From NCBI RefSeq assembly GCF_910592395.1, contig NC_088316.1:7070001-7134000 (forward strand): a stretch of DNA of 64,000 nt, read 5' to 3'. Shown here piece after piece: positions 42,390 through 53,100 of this stretch; the stretch's first letter is position 1; each line of letters starts with the position of its first letter. The notes under the pieces are model-generated. The model was given only the letters and a program-made list of their open reading frames with translations. It did no database searches and was not told where the DNA came from. Origin of the DNA: Lineus longissimus. Taxonomy: Eukaryota; Nemertea; Pilidiophora; Heteronemertea; Lineidae. Position numbers and translations under genes: made by a program.

Positions 42390-43931
42390 TTAATAGGGAC
42401 ATAATGACAGTATCTGACAATGTTATTCCCATCTCGACCAAGGGTTATGGCTTCAGGTTCCACAATATCAAACTCTTTTTTGAAAAATTGCTGTCTGCTG
42501 TATTCTGAGCGAAACTGTCCTTCCTTCTTGTCATGAACAGCGCGAAAAAGGTCACTATCAAAGGTGGTATCAACTATATCACTAACTGCATCGGGAGCCA
42601 AACCAGCTTCCACTAACTGCTTGTGCAGTTTTTTTCTCAACTCATTTTGGCCAAGTTCATGACAATAAGACATCCATCAACAATAGTCTGAATAACGACA
42701 GAAGTCACATGATGTTTTGCCTGAATTTTAAGATATAGGAGTGCTACATTGTGGAGGCATTGACCATCATCTACATCGTCATCATCACCCCCACAATCTC
42801 CATCACCATCTATGTTGTCAACGTCCATTTGCTCATCAACCACATCACTTGAATTTGGACCCTGGACATCGTCCGCCACATCACTGTGTGTGACATTATT
42901 GTGGCTTTCAACACCAGAAGATGACCCAGCGATATTGACAGACCATCCTTTATGTTTCCTTGATATATGAGCAGCAAATGTTGATTTTACTCTGAACGTA
43001 CTATTGCATTCACCAAATGGACATGATATTTCTAAACCATTTTCTATGTGCTGCTTCAGGTGGTTTAGGAATGCATCAGTTCTTTTAAAGTACAACTTGA
43101 CTTGGTCATCATCAGGACCCTGCACACTGGGAATCGAACCTATGCCACCATGCACAGATGTTGACTTAGTGGGATGAGTACGTTGATGATCTCTGTTGAT
43201 GTGACTCTTGAATGCACCATAGGTAGAGAACCTTCTTGAACATGAAGGTATGCCACACGGAAATGAAATGTTTTGTGCATTTGAATGGATTCGGTAATGG
43301 CGAACATAAGCCTTTATGGAGGTGGTTGAATGGTGGCAATGTTGGCACTGATACATTCTTAACTGGAATAAAGAAGATGGTCTGTTTGGTTTAAAGGGTT
43401 CTGAATGAGTGGGTTCCCCAAAAATGGGACTTAAAATGAATCTGCTTGACCCAACATGTACAAATACATGGATTACATTATAAAACATAGCCCTACCCAC
43501 TACATGACTAGGTCCACAGGCCGAATAATACCTGCCTTGGGGAAATTTCTGTACCCTTGGGCCAAGCAGTTCAATTACTGGTGAACTCCTAACCTAACCA
43601 ACAGCCCCTTCAATCCATTGAAGATCACAACCTGTGACCTAGGTTCCAAAAACATGCACAACTAACCCCATATTGGTCAAACATGTCCCAGGGGCAACCT
43701 GTTAATCCAATGGACACTTGGGCTGGTGATACAAAAAGCCAGAATGACCGGGAAAGCTATAACAGGACAGGAGAGCCCAGCTACAGCACACTAGGATGCT
43801 GATTTCTTATTGAATGATTTACAGACACACATCAGCAGAAAAGTTCTTATACAGTTTTCCAGACACTAAAATTCTATCAACCCTACTTCCTATTTTCTTA
43901 CCTTGAAAACTTTTAAGAAAGATGTTCAACT

Positions 43932-44231
43932 TCAGGCCTTATGATGATGACGCTGCTCTCCACTGTTGTAAGAAGACACAAGTTCTGTTGCCACAAAGGA
44001 AAAAAGAATCCCAGCTATGATACAATGTATAACAACAGAACAGATATCTTGATATGCGAAGAACAGAAGAGCTGGATGAGTTGAATTCAGTTCTTCCTGA
44101 ACATCTGCACAGATCAATGAGCAATAGTGCAGGACCCTAATGTAATCTTCGTGAGTGCCTCCAGGGAACAGAATGAACCTGCTCATTGCAGATGACAACG
44201 CAACGGATACTTTGATAGGTTGTTCAGGCAC
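43932..44231 (-). CDS. Possible small EnSpm exon
   Basis: A 99-residue frame starting MPEQPIKVSVALSSAMSRFI, followed by LFPGGTHEDYIRVLHYC. The start is vaguely like a PB1-type beta-grasp segment, and the position, upstream of the transposase in the same orientation and followed by a CTTACC donor-like site, suits a 5' exon. I do not recognise a family. Confidence 0.3.
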   Translation of the reverse strand: MPEQPIKVSVALSSAMSRFILFPGGTHEDYIRVLHYCSLICADVQEELNSTHPALLFFAYQDICSVVIHCIIAGILFSFVATELVSSYNSGEQRHHHKA

Positions 44232-45395
44232 ACTGAAAATCAGAAAATTAATGAAATAATGACATCAGAGGATGGCCCATATAACAATCAGCTACCTAAA
44301 ATGCCTTGTCAGATGCATACAAATTTTGATAAAAAAAAGTAACGATCTCACCCTCAATTTTACATTAATTACACGTTAAGGCCTACATGTATGACATTTT
44401 TCACCTGAATTTATTTGACTCTCCTGGTACCTGCTGCTAGTCTTGGAATAGAAGGCTACTTTCCCTCAATCACTGGCTTTCAAATCCTGAAAAATCAATA
44501 GCAAACATGGGGCAGAGCATCTTTCAGGCCAGGGGGGGGGTCTTTTTTAAACAAGACACCAATGCCTTTGAGGGAGTCAGTGGGGCGGGGCATATTTCTA
44601 CGAGCTGCTAGCTGGCCTGCATGTACCTATTATACCAGTAGTGACACCTTAGGTCATGTCACTTGCACGTGCACAGTGCATTGATACACAACGTGTGTAG
44701 GCCTAGCCTGCCCATACAAACACACAGTGCACCGACTCACGATCGCCGAGCAGGGCGTGAATCTGGGTTTGAATCTGTTAAAATGGCCCAGTAAAATGGG
44801 TGAAATTACGCATTTCCGAACATGTCTAGTGCAGGCAAACGGGACCACTCACATCACGAGGCCTCGATGTACACACAATGCATGGCGTATATACAGTGTC
44901 AGGGTCAATAAACACCATTTGGGTGTGGACTGAACAAAACAGTGCGTAGGATTTTATATGCTCATTTTGGCACAAACTATTCACACTAACTTATCTATCA
45001 CATACTGATTAACATCCTTACTTCATCAAAATAAGTGGGATGGGATTCCAACAAGAAGAATTCAGCGGATTTAAAGTAGGAAATTGCGAGCACTGTTATC
45101 GTAATGGCGGCAGTTATCTTCCCAAACCTCGCGAGGGCGCCGTTCGCGTTGGTATACACTGTATGTACTGTAAATCAGCTAAAAAACAACGGAAGGTTAT
45201 GTAATTTTACTGTTACACAAAAGACAAATTTAATAGATAATGTTCTTTTACAGATAACATTTAAAGGTTGGCCTACAAAAAACAGCTGACTCGGTAAAAA
45301 CACGTGACTTTTTTTTGTAAAATTACATCAGAGCGATGTTCAACAACAGCAGATTAGGTAATTTTACTTTCACAAACAACACGTGACTGCTTTTT
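44232..45395. other. EnSpm 5' flank; subterminal repeats, no gene
   Basis: Contains a TTTGGCACAAACTATTC stretch and, from 45150, the CTGTAAATC/GTAATTTTAC subterminal motifs. A promoter for the transposase should lie here but no specific box is evident. Confidence 0.4.
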
Positions 45396-45439
45396 AGCTC
45401 ACCTCTTAGCAGAGGTGAGCTTATCCCATACCGTGGCGT

Positions 45440-45477
<38 letters not shown>

Positions 45478-46516
45478 CGTCGTCCGTTAGCAGGGCACGT
45501 TTCGTAACTGTTAGAGCTATTGAGTTGAAACTTAGTACACGTGTACCCTTATGTAATGACACCCTGGAGACCAAGTTTCGGTCCGATTCGTTTCATGGTT
45601 TGGCCACCAGGGGGCCAAACGTAAAAGTGAAAATATGCAATATCTCCCTTAATAGTAGTCGGGAAATTTTGAAAAAAATATGGTAGGTACTTCTAGCAAA
45701 GGTGCATCATATATCCTCCGGGTTTTTGATTTAACCTCCTTTTCAAGGTCACAGAGGTCAAATGGTGTAAATTGGCCGTTAGGATGTAACGATGGCACAT
45801 TTCTAAACTGCAATGACTATTGATACCAAATTTGGTACACATTTACCCCTTAGTCAGGTGATGTCAGGGACCGAAGTTTGGTCCAATATGATTCACCACT
45901 TGACCACCAGGGGGCAAAGTCCCAAACCCTTAAAAATGTGATTATTCCTTAACTTCTTGCCCGATTGCCACCAATTTGATATCATGGGTATATCTAACCA
46001 CCATACAGTATATGTCACACAGGTTTTTAATTTGACCTTCTTGTCAAGGTCACAGAGGTCAAATGGTGTAAATTCGCCGTCAGGCCGTAACTATGGCACG
46101 TTTCTTAACTGCAATGACTATTGATCACAAATTAAGTACACATGTACCCCTTGGTCAGGTGATCTCAGGTACCGAAGTTTGGTGCGATCTGATTTGCCGT
46201 TTGGCCTCCAGGGAGGGGGCCAAATCCTAAATTCTTCAAAATGTCATTATTCCTAGTAATGACTTGCCCGATTGGCACCAATTTTATATCATAGGTACAT
46301 CTAATTCTAACAACCATTCAATGTGTCACCCGGGTCTTCTTTGATTTGACCTACTTTTCAAGGTCACAGAGGTCGAATGTACTGTAAATTGGCCATTTTG
46401 GGGAAATTGTAATTGCTTGGACCTACATCAAACCTAACACTACATGACACAATACCATGCTCTTTATCCATCTTTCCTCCACATGAGGTGAGCACAATGG
46501 CCCTGGCCATTTCATT
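45396..46516 (+). mobile_element. Full-length repeat with ~300-bp modules, GCTCACC hairpin start
   Basis: The start AGCTCACCTCTTAGCAGAGG then TGAGCT is a perfect hairpin, followed by a (GTC)n microsatellite (45437-45485), then three modules keyed by CAAGGTCACAGAGGTCAAAT at about 45744, 46045 and 46360. It ends GAGGTGAGCACAATGGCCC then TGGCCATTTCATT. The left flank ends in TTTTT and no target duplication is seen. It interrupts the EnSpm right subterminal array. T-rich insertion site, 5' microsatellite and 3' palindrome recall Helitron/Helentron-derived non-autonomous repeats, but there is no CTRR end; classification is open. Confidence 0.75.
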
Positions 46517-46788
46517 CTGTAAAATTACAGTATAGCTATGTTTATTACGCCCCGAATTTTCGATAGTGTAAAAAAACATGAGCATATCCTGTAAACATAC
46601 AGGAATAGGTGTAAACAAACCGAAATACTGTAAAACAACAGATTAAGTAATTTTACTGATAATTTATAATGAAAACCACTAATAAGTGTTATTTCACAGA
46701 AATGGCATGTTAAAAAACAGGTCATTGCCGTGGCCGGTAAAAAAACAGGACATTTCCTTCTGTAAAATTACATTCTTTTTTAACAGTG
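46517..46788 (+). repeat. EnSpm right subterminal repeats and terminus
   Basis: CTGTAAAATTACAG (46517), TGTAAACATACAGG, CTGTAAAACAACAG, GTAATTTTACTG and CTGTAAAATTACATTC repeat up to the TTTTTTAACAGTG end. They are the mirror of the array at 34538-35045; more copies lie at 45150-45390. Confidence 0.8.
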
Positions 46789-48149
46789 TACGTAAAGTGG
46801 TAACATCCTGTTCTACATTATACGCTTTCGGAAAAAGAGACCCACTCGACAGGGATAATTTTTCGACACCATGTGCACCCGCGGCCCCCTCGCCTTGCTA
46901 CTCCATCCGATTCGGTTTCGGAAGCAGTTTCCACGCCGACACTGGACAAGTTCAAATCGGCTTCCAAGCTGACAGCGCCGCGTTCTTCGTTCTCATTTTC
47001 AATAGAACACATTTTTTATGCGCAATGGCATTGCCTGTATCATCAATAAAACAACTATCTTATCTTTCGTTTTTTGTTCTCAGAAAGTATGTTTTCAATC
47101 TGATTCGAAGTTCTATTGAATCCATCATCAATTGCTTTAATCAGACTCTCTTCCTTGCTATCATACTCATCTCTACTGCATTCTAAACTAGTTTTCATTA
47201 CTTTCACGACATCATTTGGGGCAATAGAAATATTTAAACTGGCCTCTGCTTTCAAAAGACTAGCCCCTCCCCTAATCGAACCTCCAAAATGATAACATGA
47301 TATTTGAATGGTAAAATCGCCCAGAGTATCGATAAATATTTTAATCAGCTTCATCCATGAAGGACGTTCTGACGAGTCAAAGTGTTTGAGCGTTTTTCGA
47401 ATGCATTTTGTAAATCTTATGAACTTTTCTTCTGATGGCTCTATAGCTGCGACTATTTTTGCAATGATATCCTCAATCAATTCTGTCATGATGTCTGTTA
47501 TCATCAAATGCAAATGAATTTGTCTGTGATCATCCGAGAGACCCCGTCTGTTGGCAATTTCAATTCATGATGAACCATATTTTCTTCCAAGTACATCGAG
47601 AGGTATAAAACTGAAAATGAGCTCCTGCGTCTCTGAATTTCAGACCACGCATGGACGGCTTTTCCGTTGCCTCTGAATCTAATTTAACAAGCGGTCTTTC
47701 CCCCCTGTCTGCCTCGGGTGCAAAAAACGAATCGATAAAATATAGTAGCGACTGTACGTCGCGTTGTCTAAAACAAGAAGTTAACGCACTGCTTGGAAAA
47801 TTACCTTGAATGTTAACAATTCTCCCTTTGAATTTAAGCTTTCGTCTTGGCGGCCGTTGTGTCAAACAAGAATGTATTTCTTTCAAAATGTGTTCATAAA
47901 GTTTCTTGAAATTTTCGCTTTCAAGCCAAGCGCCTATATTTTTTCGCAGATGCAAAGTAATGTGTAATTTCTTACTATCCCGGTAGGAAATGTCAGTAAA
48001 ACGTCACGTCTTAAACCGTCTTTAACTGTTTGGAAATATTTTTTGGAAAAATGATAGATTTCAAACTTGTATTTTTCAAAAAATGAAGGCTCTATAAGGT
48101 CAAAGTGAAATATAACCTGTTTGATGGAACTAACTATTGTATCATTCAT
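46789..48149 (-). pseudogene. Unidentified frameshifted protein(s) upstream of the BEL fragment
   Basis: Minus-strand frames follow each other: 48149-47934 (MNDTIVSSIKQVIFHFDLIE), 47955-47560 (ITLHLRKNIGAWLESENFKK and LKFKGRIVNIQGNFPSSALT), 47513-47055 (IAAIEPSEEKF-like; SWMKLIKIFIDTLGDFTIQI) and 46925-46791, which is in frame with the BEL integrase. Joining them needs two or more frame changes. I recognise no RT, protease or gag motif. It could be a diverged 5' region of the retroelement or an unrelated gene; composition is Lys/Ile/Phe-rich, unlike the integrase. Confidence 0.4.
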
Positions 48150-48545
48150 TCAGCTTTATGGGGGTTATGGAAGAAACTTAAGTTTTTTCTGGCGCGTGCA
48201 CGGGCATACGGTTGTTGTTGTATATAATTTTTGTGAATGAATATATACTGTACTTACAAATACTCAGTCTTACATGTAATTCCCTTTAGAATTCCTGAAG
48301 ACACAAACACTAGTGAATGAAACAGTTGTAGTACACAGTCACGCTCCAAACATTGAATGAGTGAGGATATACTGTATGTGTATGAGAAAACATCGAGTCG
48401 AGCTGTCTGGAAAGAGAAAAACGAGGGTTGACGTTAGTTTGCTGTCAGAGAATATCGCTTACGATCATGAATCACACGCTTTTGTTCCAAAGACTTGCTC
48501 TTTGCTTTTTACTTCACATGATCAGGAATTGATGTAATGAGACAG
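48150..48545. other. No gene seen
   Basis: AT-rich flank before the hairpin satellite. Nothing recognisable. Confidence 0.45.
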
Positions 48546-49045
48546 ACTACTCTCTAAAAACAAACGAGTTATTTCTCACTCTTTAAGAGCTAATTCTCAC
48601 TCTTTGACGGAGTGGAATTAGGGAGCGCTCCTTTAGGAGTGGGATTCACTCCTTTAAAAGAGTGATGTCTTTCCGCTCTTTGAAAGAGTGATATACGAGT
48701 GGAATAGGTGGGTCAGGTTTGGCTCCATAAATGAGTGAAATTAACTCTTTGAAAGAGTGAAATTCGAGTGAGATATGTAGGTCATGTTTGCATCTTTGGA
48801 AGAGCGAATGTCCACTCTTTTAAGGAGCCAGATTGGCTCTTTGACAGAGTGAAATTCGAGTGATATATGTGGGGCATGAAGAGTGAATTTCTACTCCTTT
48901 AAGGAGCCAGATTGGCTCTTTGAAATAGCGTATGTGGGTCATGTTTGCATCTTTAAAAGAGCGAATGCCTGCTCTTTTAAGGAGCCAGATTGGCTCTTTG
49001 AATGAGTGAAAGAGTGAAACTTGGTTTTCCTGGAAAGAGCAATGA
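48546..49045 (+). repeat. Hairpin-rich tandem repeat of CTCTTT..AAAGAGTGA
   Basis: Units of roughly 60-110 bp repeat GGAGCCAGATTGGCTCTTTG, AAAGAGTGAAATTCGAGTGA, TATGT(G/A)GGTCATGTTTGCAT and CTTT(A/G)(A/G)AAGAGCGAAT. Within them CACTCTTT and AAAGAGTG pairs produce many short inverted repeats. No frame is conserved between units, so it is not coding. Confidence 0.85.
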
Positions 49046-49774
49046 TAATAAGGGACTCGATGTATAGTGTTGCATGTATGTTTATTATAGCAAGTATATT
49101 ATGACAGTTTTACTAGCTAACTAAATGTGCTGTGTCGATATGAGTGCATTTTTACTGATGGACTATAACTTTGTGAAGATCCAGATGTCCAGACCGGGAG
49201 TCGAACCCGAAAAATAAATGGCAACACAGCAAGCATTTAGGGAATTAATCCAAATCCCCTTCTGAAAAATAGAAGGTTCAATGACAATGTCAATTGTGGT
49301 GACCCGCAAAACCCTGCCAGTAATCTCCCAGTGAAGAATACAATGTGTATATAGTCGTATTATTACTGGGAAACTTGTAAATTGGCACCCTCCATCACCG
49401 TCAGGGCAATAGGTAACACAGGTAGCGACCACCTTTACACCTATTTTTGTAGGTGCCCCCTGCAGCGCCAGGTTATTTATAGACAGAAAGCCCATATGTC
49501 AAGAGTTCCAATTGGGTATATAATAATAATATAAGACATCATGGCTTTGTGACATAATGTTAATGCTATTGCCATGGTAAAAATGGCTGTCGCTACCTAT
49601 GCAGGGCTGCTTACCCTCTGATAATTTTTCCTGTAATATTGCTGAAATTTTCCTGTATTTTGCCATAAGTTCCTGTAGTATCATGACATAGTGTAAATTT
49701 CAAAACAGGCACACCAAAGCTGTTGTGGGTGAGCTGGTAGTTGGAATTTGTTTTGAAAATATTCGATAAAACTT
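49046..49774. other. No gene; isolated tRNA-like B box
   Basis: On the minus strand, CGGGTTCGACTCCCGG at about 49210-49195 matches a pol III B box and T arm. No convincing A box or cloverleaf lies upstream, so at most a tRNA-derived SINE remnant. Confidence 0.3.
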
Positions 49775-50508
49775 AAGCTGCGTTCTCATCTATTCCACTT
49801 TCAAACCGAATTCCTCATTTCGAATCTGGGAATCCGGTTTGAGTCAAACCGGTTTCAAAACGTCTGTTCACATGACACGTCAAACCGCTATGAGATTTGG
49901 ATTCGCTTCGAACATGACTGTTCTCACTACAGTCTCAAGTCGATTTGATACCGACGCGCCGCCTATCGGCGGTGTCTTGTTCTAATCGTCCCCAACTAGT
50001 TTACACACTGGGTGCGAGCTTGTGCGCTACTGCCAATTGTCCCTCAGTGTCTTCGTTGCGCCATATAAGGCACAATGCCACGGTCTCCTCTGTCGACCGA
50101 ACATTTCAGCCACCTCCAGGACCTTCTTGGCCAGCCATAGTACTAAATCTTAGTAGTTATTCGAGTTATACCGTACACAATTGACACTGCTAGCTAACAA
50201 AATGAAGTTTGCGAATACACACGAGCTGCCCATGCAATAAAAAAGAAGTACGTCATCATAACTCAACTTCGCATGTGCGATCTCGATCCGTTTCCAACTC
50301 AAACCGGTTTGAGCAGTTCAGACTACAGTTTCATTCCGAATCGGGTCAATCCACTTTCTTCGATTCGATAGAACAAGTGGATCGAGTACACCGGTTTGAA
50401 AGTGGTTTGAGACGCTTGTAGTGGGAACAGTTGATCCGGATCGAAGGTCTCAAAGCAGATTAAGGGTGTTTCAATCCGCTTTGAGAGGCTAGTGTGAACA
50501 CAGCTGTA
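49775..50508. mobile_element. hAT-like MITE with AGCTGYGTTC ends
   Basis: The left end AGCTGCGTTCTCATCTATTC then CACTTTCAAACCG mirrors the right end, which reads inward CAGCTGTGTTCACACTAGCC then TCTCAAAGCGG. The interior is full of CAAACCGGTTTGA-type palindromes. No gene. hAT-type origin is guessed from the ends; target duplication not resolved. Confidence 0.6.
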
Positions 50509-50636
50509 GATTTAAACAGTAATTTTAAAACCAGAAAAAAACAAAACAGAAGTCCTTGTCAACAAAGTGTTGCAATTTATCAAAAAATTACTGAGAACAT
50601 ATATGTAGCTGTACATTAAGCCTCTTTCATCTTTTT

Positions 50637-52260
50637 GGCTCACCGTAGGGGAGTCTATGTAATACCGCAGTGTCCGTCGTCCGTCTTCGTATCCTATTTC
50701 AAAAACAGTGGCACGTTTCTTAACCGCTAGGGCTATGAACTTGAAACTTTGTACACAGCACCCCCTAGGTCAGGTGACCTCTGACACTGAATTTCGGTCC
50801 GATCTGATTCTCAACTTGGCCACCAGGGGGCCAAATGTTGATATCTAAAAAGTGTGATATCTCGCTTATTAGTGACTTGTTTTCGATGAAACTTGTGTTG
50901 TAGGTACTCATAGCCAATATACATCTTATATCATACGGGTTTTTAATTTGACCTACTTTTCAAGTTCACAGAGGTCATATGGCGTAAATTGGCCGTTAGA
51001 GTGTAAACTATGGCACGTTTCTTAACCACTAAAGCTATGAACTTGAAACTTAGTACATATAACCTCCTATATCACATAGCCTCTGGTGCTGAATTTCAGT
51101 TTGACCTGATCCTCAACTTTGCCACCAGGGGGCCAAAAGTGGAAATCTAAAAAGTGTTATATCTCGCTTATAAGTGACTTGTTTTCAAGGTCACAGAGGT
51201 CATATGGCGTAAATTGGCCGTTAGAGTGTAAACTATGGCACGTTTCTTAACCACTAAAGCTATGAACTTGAAACTTGGTACATATAACCCCCTATATCAC
51301 ATAGCCTCTGGTGCTGAATTTCAGTTTGATCTGATTCTCAACTTTGCCACCAGGGGGCCAAAAGTGGATATCTAAAAAGTGTGATATCTCGCTTATAAGT
51401 GACTTGTTTTCGATAAAATTTTTATGGTAGGTACTCTTAGGAAGAATACATCACATGTCTTACGGGTTTTGAATTTGACCTACTTTTCAAGGTCACAGAG
51501 GTCATATGGCGTAAATTGGGCGTTTGAGTGTAAACTATGGCACGTTTCTTAACCAGTAAAGCTATGAACTTGAAACTTGGTGCATATAACCCCCTACATC
51601 AGATAACCTTTGATGCCGAATTTTGGCCTGATCTGATTCTTTATTCGGCCACCAGGGGGCCATAATGGAAAAAGGAAGAAGTGCAATATCTTGCTTATTT
51701 GAGTGAATTGTTTTCGATAAAATTTTTATGGCAGGGACTTCTAGCAAGGATACACCACATGTCCTACGATTTTTGGATTTAACCTTCTTTTCTAGGTCAC
51801 AGACGTCAAATGGCGTAAATTGGCCATTAGAGTGTAACTATGGCACGTTTCTTAACTGCTAAAGCTATGAACTTGAAAGTTGGTACATGTAACCCCCTAC
51901 ATCAGATAATCTCTGACACCGAATTTTGGCCTGATCTGATTCTTGATTTGGCCACCAGGGGGTCAAAACTGAAAAAGTAGGACGTGCAATATCTCGCTTA
52001 TTTATGACTTTTTTTCGATGAATTTTTTATTGCAGGGACTCTTAGCAATCACACGATATTGATCTTGTTGATGTCATAGACAATTATTGGTTGGATCATA
52101 AACTTATATATACTGCCCTGTCTTATTACTTGACATCAATACACATCTAAAAAAAGTCTTCATGCCTGATTGTGTTTACCATATTCACCTCTAAACTAAG
52201 CATGATCCTGCCTACTAAAAGATGTATACGGTGAGCACAATGGTCCCTGGCCGTTTCATT
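50637..52260 (+). mobile_element. Diverged copy of the ~300-bp-module repeat
   Basis: It starts GGCTCACCGTAGGGGAGTCT after TTTTT, has CCGTCGTCCGTC, then modules keyed by CACAGAGGTCATATGGCGTA at about 50965, 51195, 51505 and 51798, each with GGCACGTTTCTTAACC and GCCACCAGGGGGCCA. It ends GGTGAGCACAATGGTCCCTG then GCCGTTTCATT. Module number differs from the other copies (four versus three), pointing to unequal exchange between modules. Confidence 0.8.
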
Positions 52261-52526
52261 TTGAAGCTATGCTAATTTACAGAATGTCCTCTCTTTTTAT
52301 TCGAAATTCACATAAAATTAACAAGAACTTGTCTATGCTAGGAGTTTAACAACATGTTACTACTCCACTAAAACTTAATTAAAAAAACATCTAATATTAA
52401 ATAGTCGCCTGACTAGCTGATAAAGAAAATAAATAAACCTTTAGCCCTGCAGACTTAACAACAACATAATCTACATCTACAGACCAAGACAGGCTTTGTG
52501 TTATATCGGGAGTGATATCCGAAGTG
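52261..52526. other. No gene seen
   Basis: AT-rich spacer between the module repeat and the Ngaro-like element. Confidence 0.45.
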
Positions 52527-52679
52527 GTGTGACGTCGAGAACACGTGATTGCCCAATAACCTCAGTTGGTTTTGAAATCCGACCGTGACGGACGTGCTGT
52601 TGGGCAGCTCTTGTGTTCGACATGGTTGGTTTTGGATATAGCGCTACTATAGTGGATTGTGCACTATAGTAGTAGTTTG

Positions 52680-53100
52680 CACTTGACTCGGTGAGTTAGT
52701 GCATAGCCGGGGAGTAACCCTTCTTGGGAAGGGTAGGCTCAAGGCTGCCGGAATGCTTGATTCGTCAGGATGGCCGAGGGATATGCCGGGGAGTAACTCT
52801 TCTTGGGAAGGGTAGGCTCAAGGCTGCCGGAACGCTTGATTCGTCAAGATGGCCGAGGAAATAAGCTGGACGTGACCTTGTTTGGGCAAGGTGGGCCAGG
52901 CTGCCGGAAGGCTTGATTCGTCAAGATGGCCGAGGTAATAAGCCGGAGGTGACCTTGATTGGGCAAGGTGGGCCAGGCTGCCGGAAGGCTTGATTCGTCA
53001 ATATGGCCGAGGTAATAAGCCGGAGGTGACCTTGATTGGGCAAGGTGGGCCAGGCTGCCGGAAGGCTTGATTCGTCAAGATGGCCGAGGTGATAAGCTAG
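52680..53100 (+). repeat. 77-79-bp tandem array at the 5' end of the Ngaro-like element
   Basis: Five units contain GGCTGCCGGAA(G/T)GCTTGATT (GGCTGCC at 52743, 52822, 52899, 52976 and 53053), then CGTCAAGATGGCCGAGG, and either GTAACCCTTCTTGGGAAGGG or GTGACCTTGATTGGGCAAGG. Located between terminal repeat A1 and gag, so it may be promoter or leader sequence. Confidence 0.9.

Larger units (their letters stand above)
39245..43500 (-). pseudogene. EnSpm transposase with N-terminal C2H2 fingers, interrupted twice
   Basis: 43500-42637: two or three C2H2 fingers (YQCQHCHHSTTSIKAYVRHY; FPCGIPSCSRRFSTYGAFKS; ISCPFGECNSTFRVKSTFAA), an Asp-rich linker, then LLYLKIQAKHHVTSVVIQ. A one-base frame change near 42660 leads to CHELGQNELRKKLHKQLV (42673-42394). 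The 609-bp MITE splits HYVPI from KETIKSLFRQ. 41776-41280: LILYQDEFEVSNPLGAGKKK, HNRSKVDPIQLV and FSGDNLGSHFIGG. The 762-bp element splits the next Cys-rich stretch; CRYCLLRREDIQTNCTD resumes at 40485. A TGA occurs at about 40364, then SPGLPPCLGHDVFEGVLQC, LKPKHHYFCHYPQHI, LRFESKHKYFKRC and SNRHQLLQGMY to the stop at 39245. These are animal EnSpm transposase motifs; the enzyme would excise and reinsert the element. Confidence 0.88.
34538..46788 (-). mobile_element. EnSpm/CACTA transposon, 12.25 kb, with cargo gene and nested insertions
   Basis: It begins CACTGTTAAAAAAAG and ends CTTTTTTAACAGTG, with matching CTGTAATTTTACAG just inside and TA on both sides (34536-34537, 46789-46790). CACTG ends, a short duplication and arrays of subterminal repeats identify EnSpm. 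Two minus-strand genes are present: the transposase with N-terminal C2H2 fingers (43500-39245) and a SAM-domain-like gene (38709-36514). Later insertions at 40506-41267, 41781-42389 and 45396-46516 account for about 2.5 kb. Two of them interrupt the transposase, so this copy is dead. Confidence 0.9.

Noticed and set aside
43120-43145. GGTTCGATTCC B-box-like sequence (minus strand)
   Set aside because: It lies inside the EnSpm C2H2 coding frame and has no A box; chance match.
42637-43500. C2H2 zinc-finger gene as a separate cargo of EnSpm
   Set aside because: The frame leads into LLYLKIQAKHHVTS and then the transposase; animal EnSpm transposases carry N-terminal C2H2 fingers, so it is the same gene.
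45437-45485. Arg-rich run in a minus-strand frame as a nuclear localisation signal
   Set aside because: It is the translation of a (GTC)n microsatellite in the module repeat.
49190-49265. Candidate tRNA gene or SINE from CGGGTTCGACTCCCGG
   Set aside because: Only the T-arm-like part is present; no acceptor stem, anticodon arm or A box could be paired, so it is not called as a tRNA.
52680-53100. CRISPR-like array
   Set aside because: Units of 77-79 bp are similar along their whole length with no unique spacers, and the sequence is eukaryotic; it is a tandem leader repeat.
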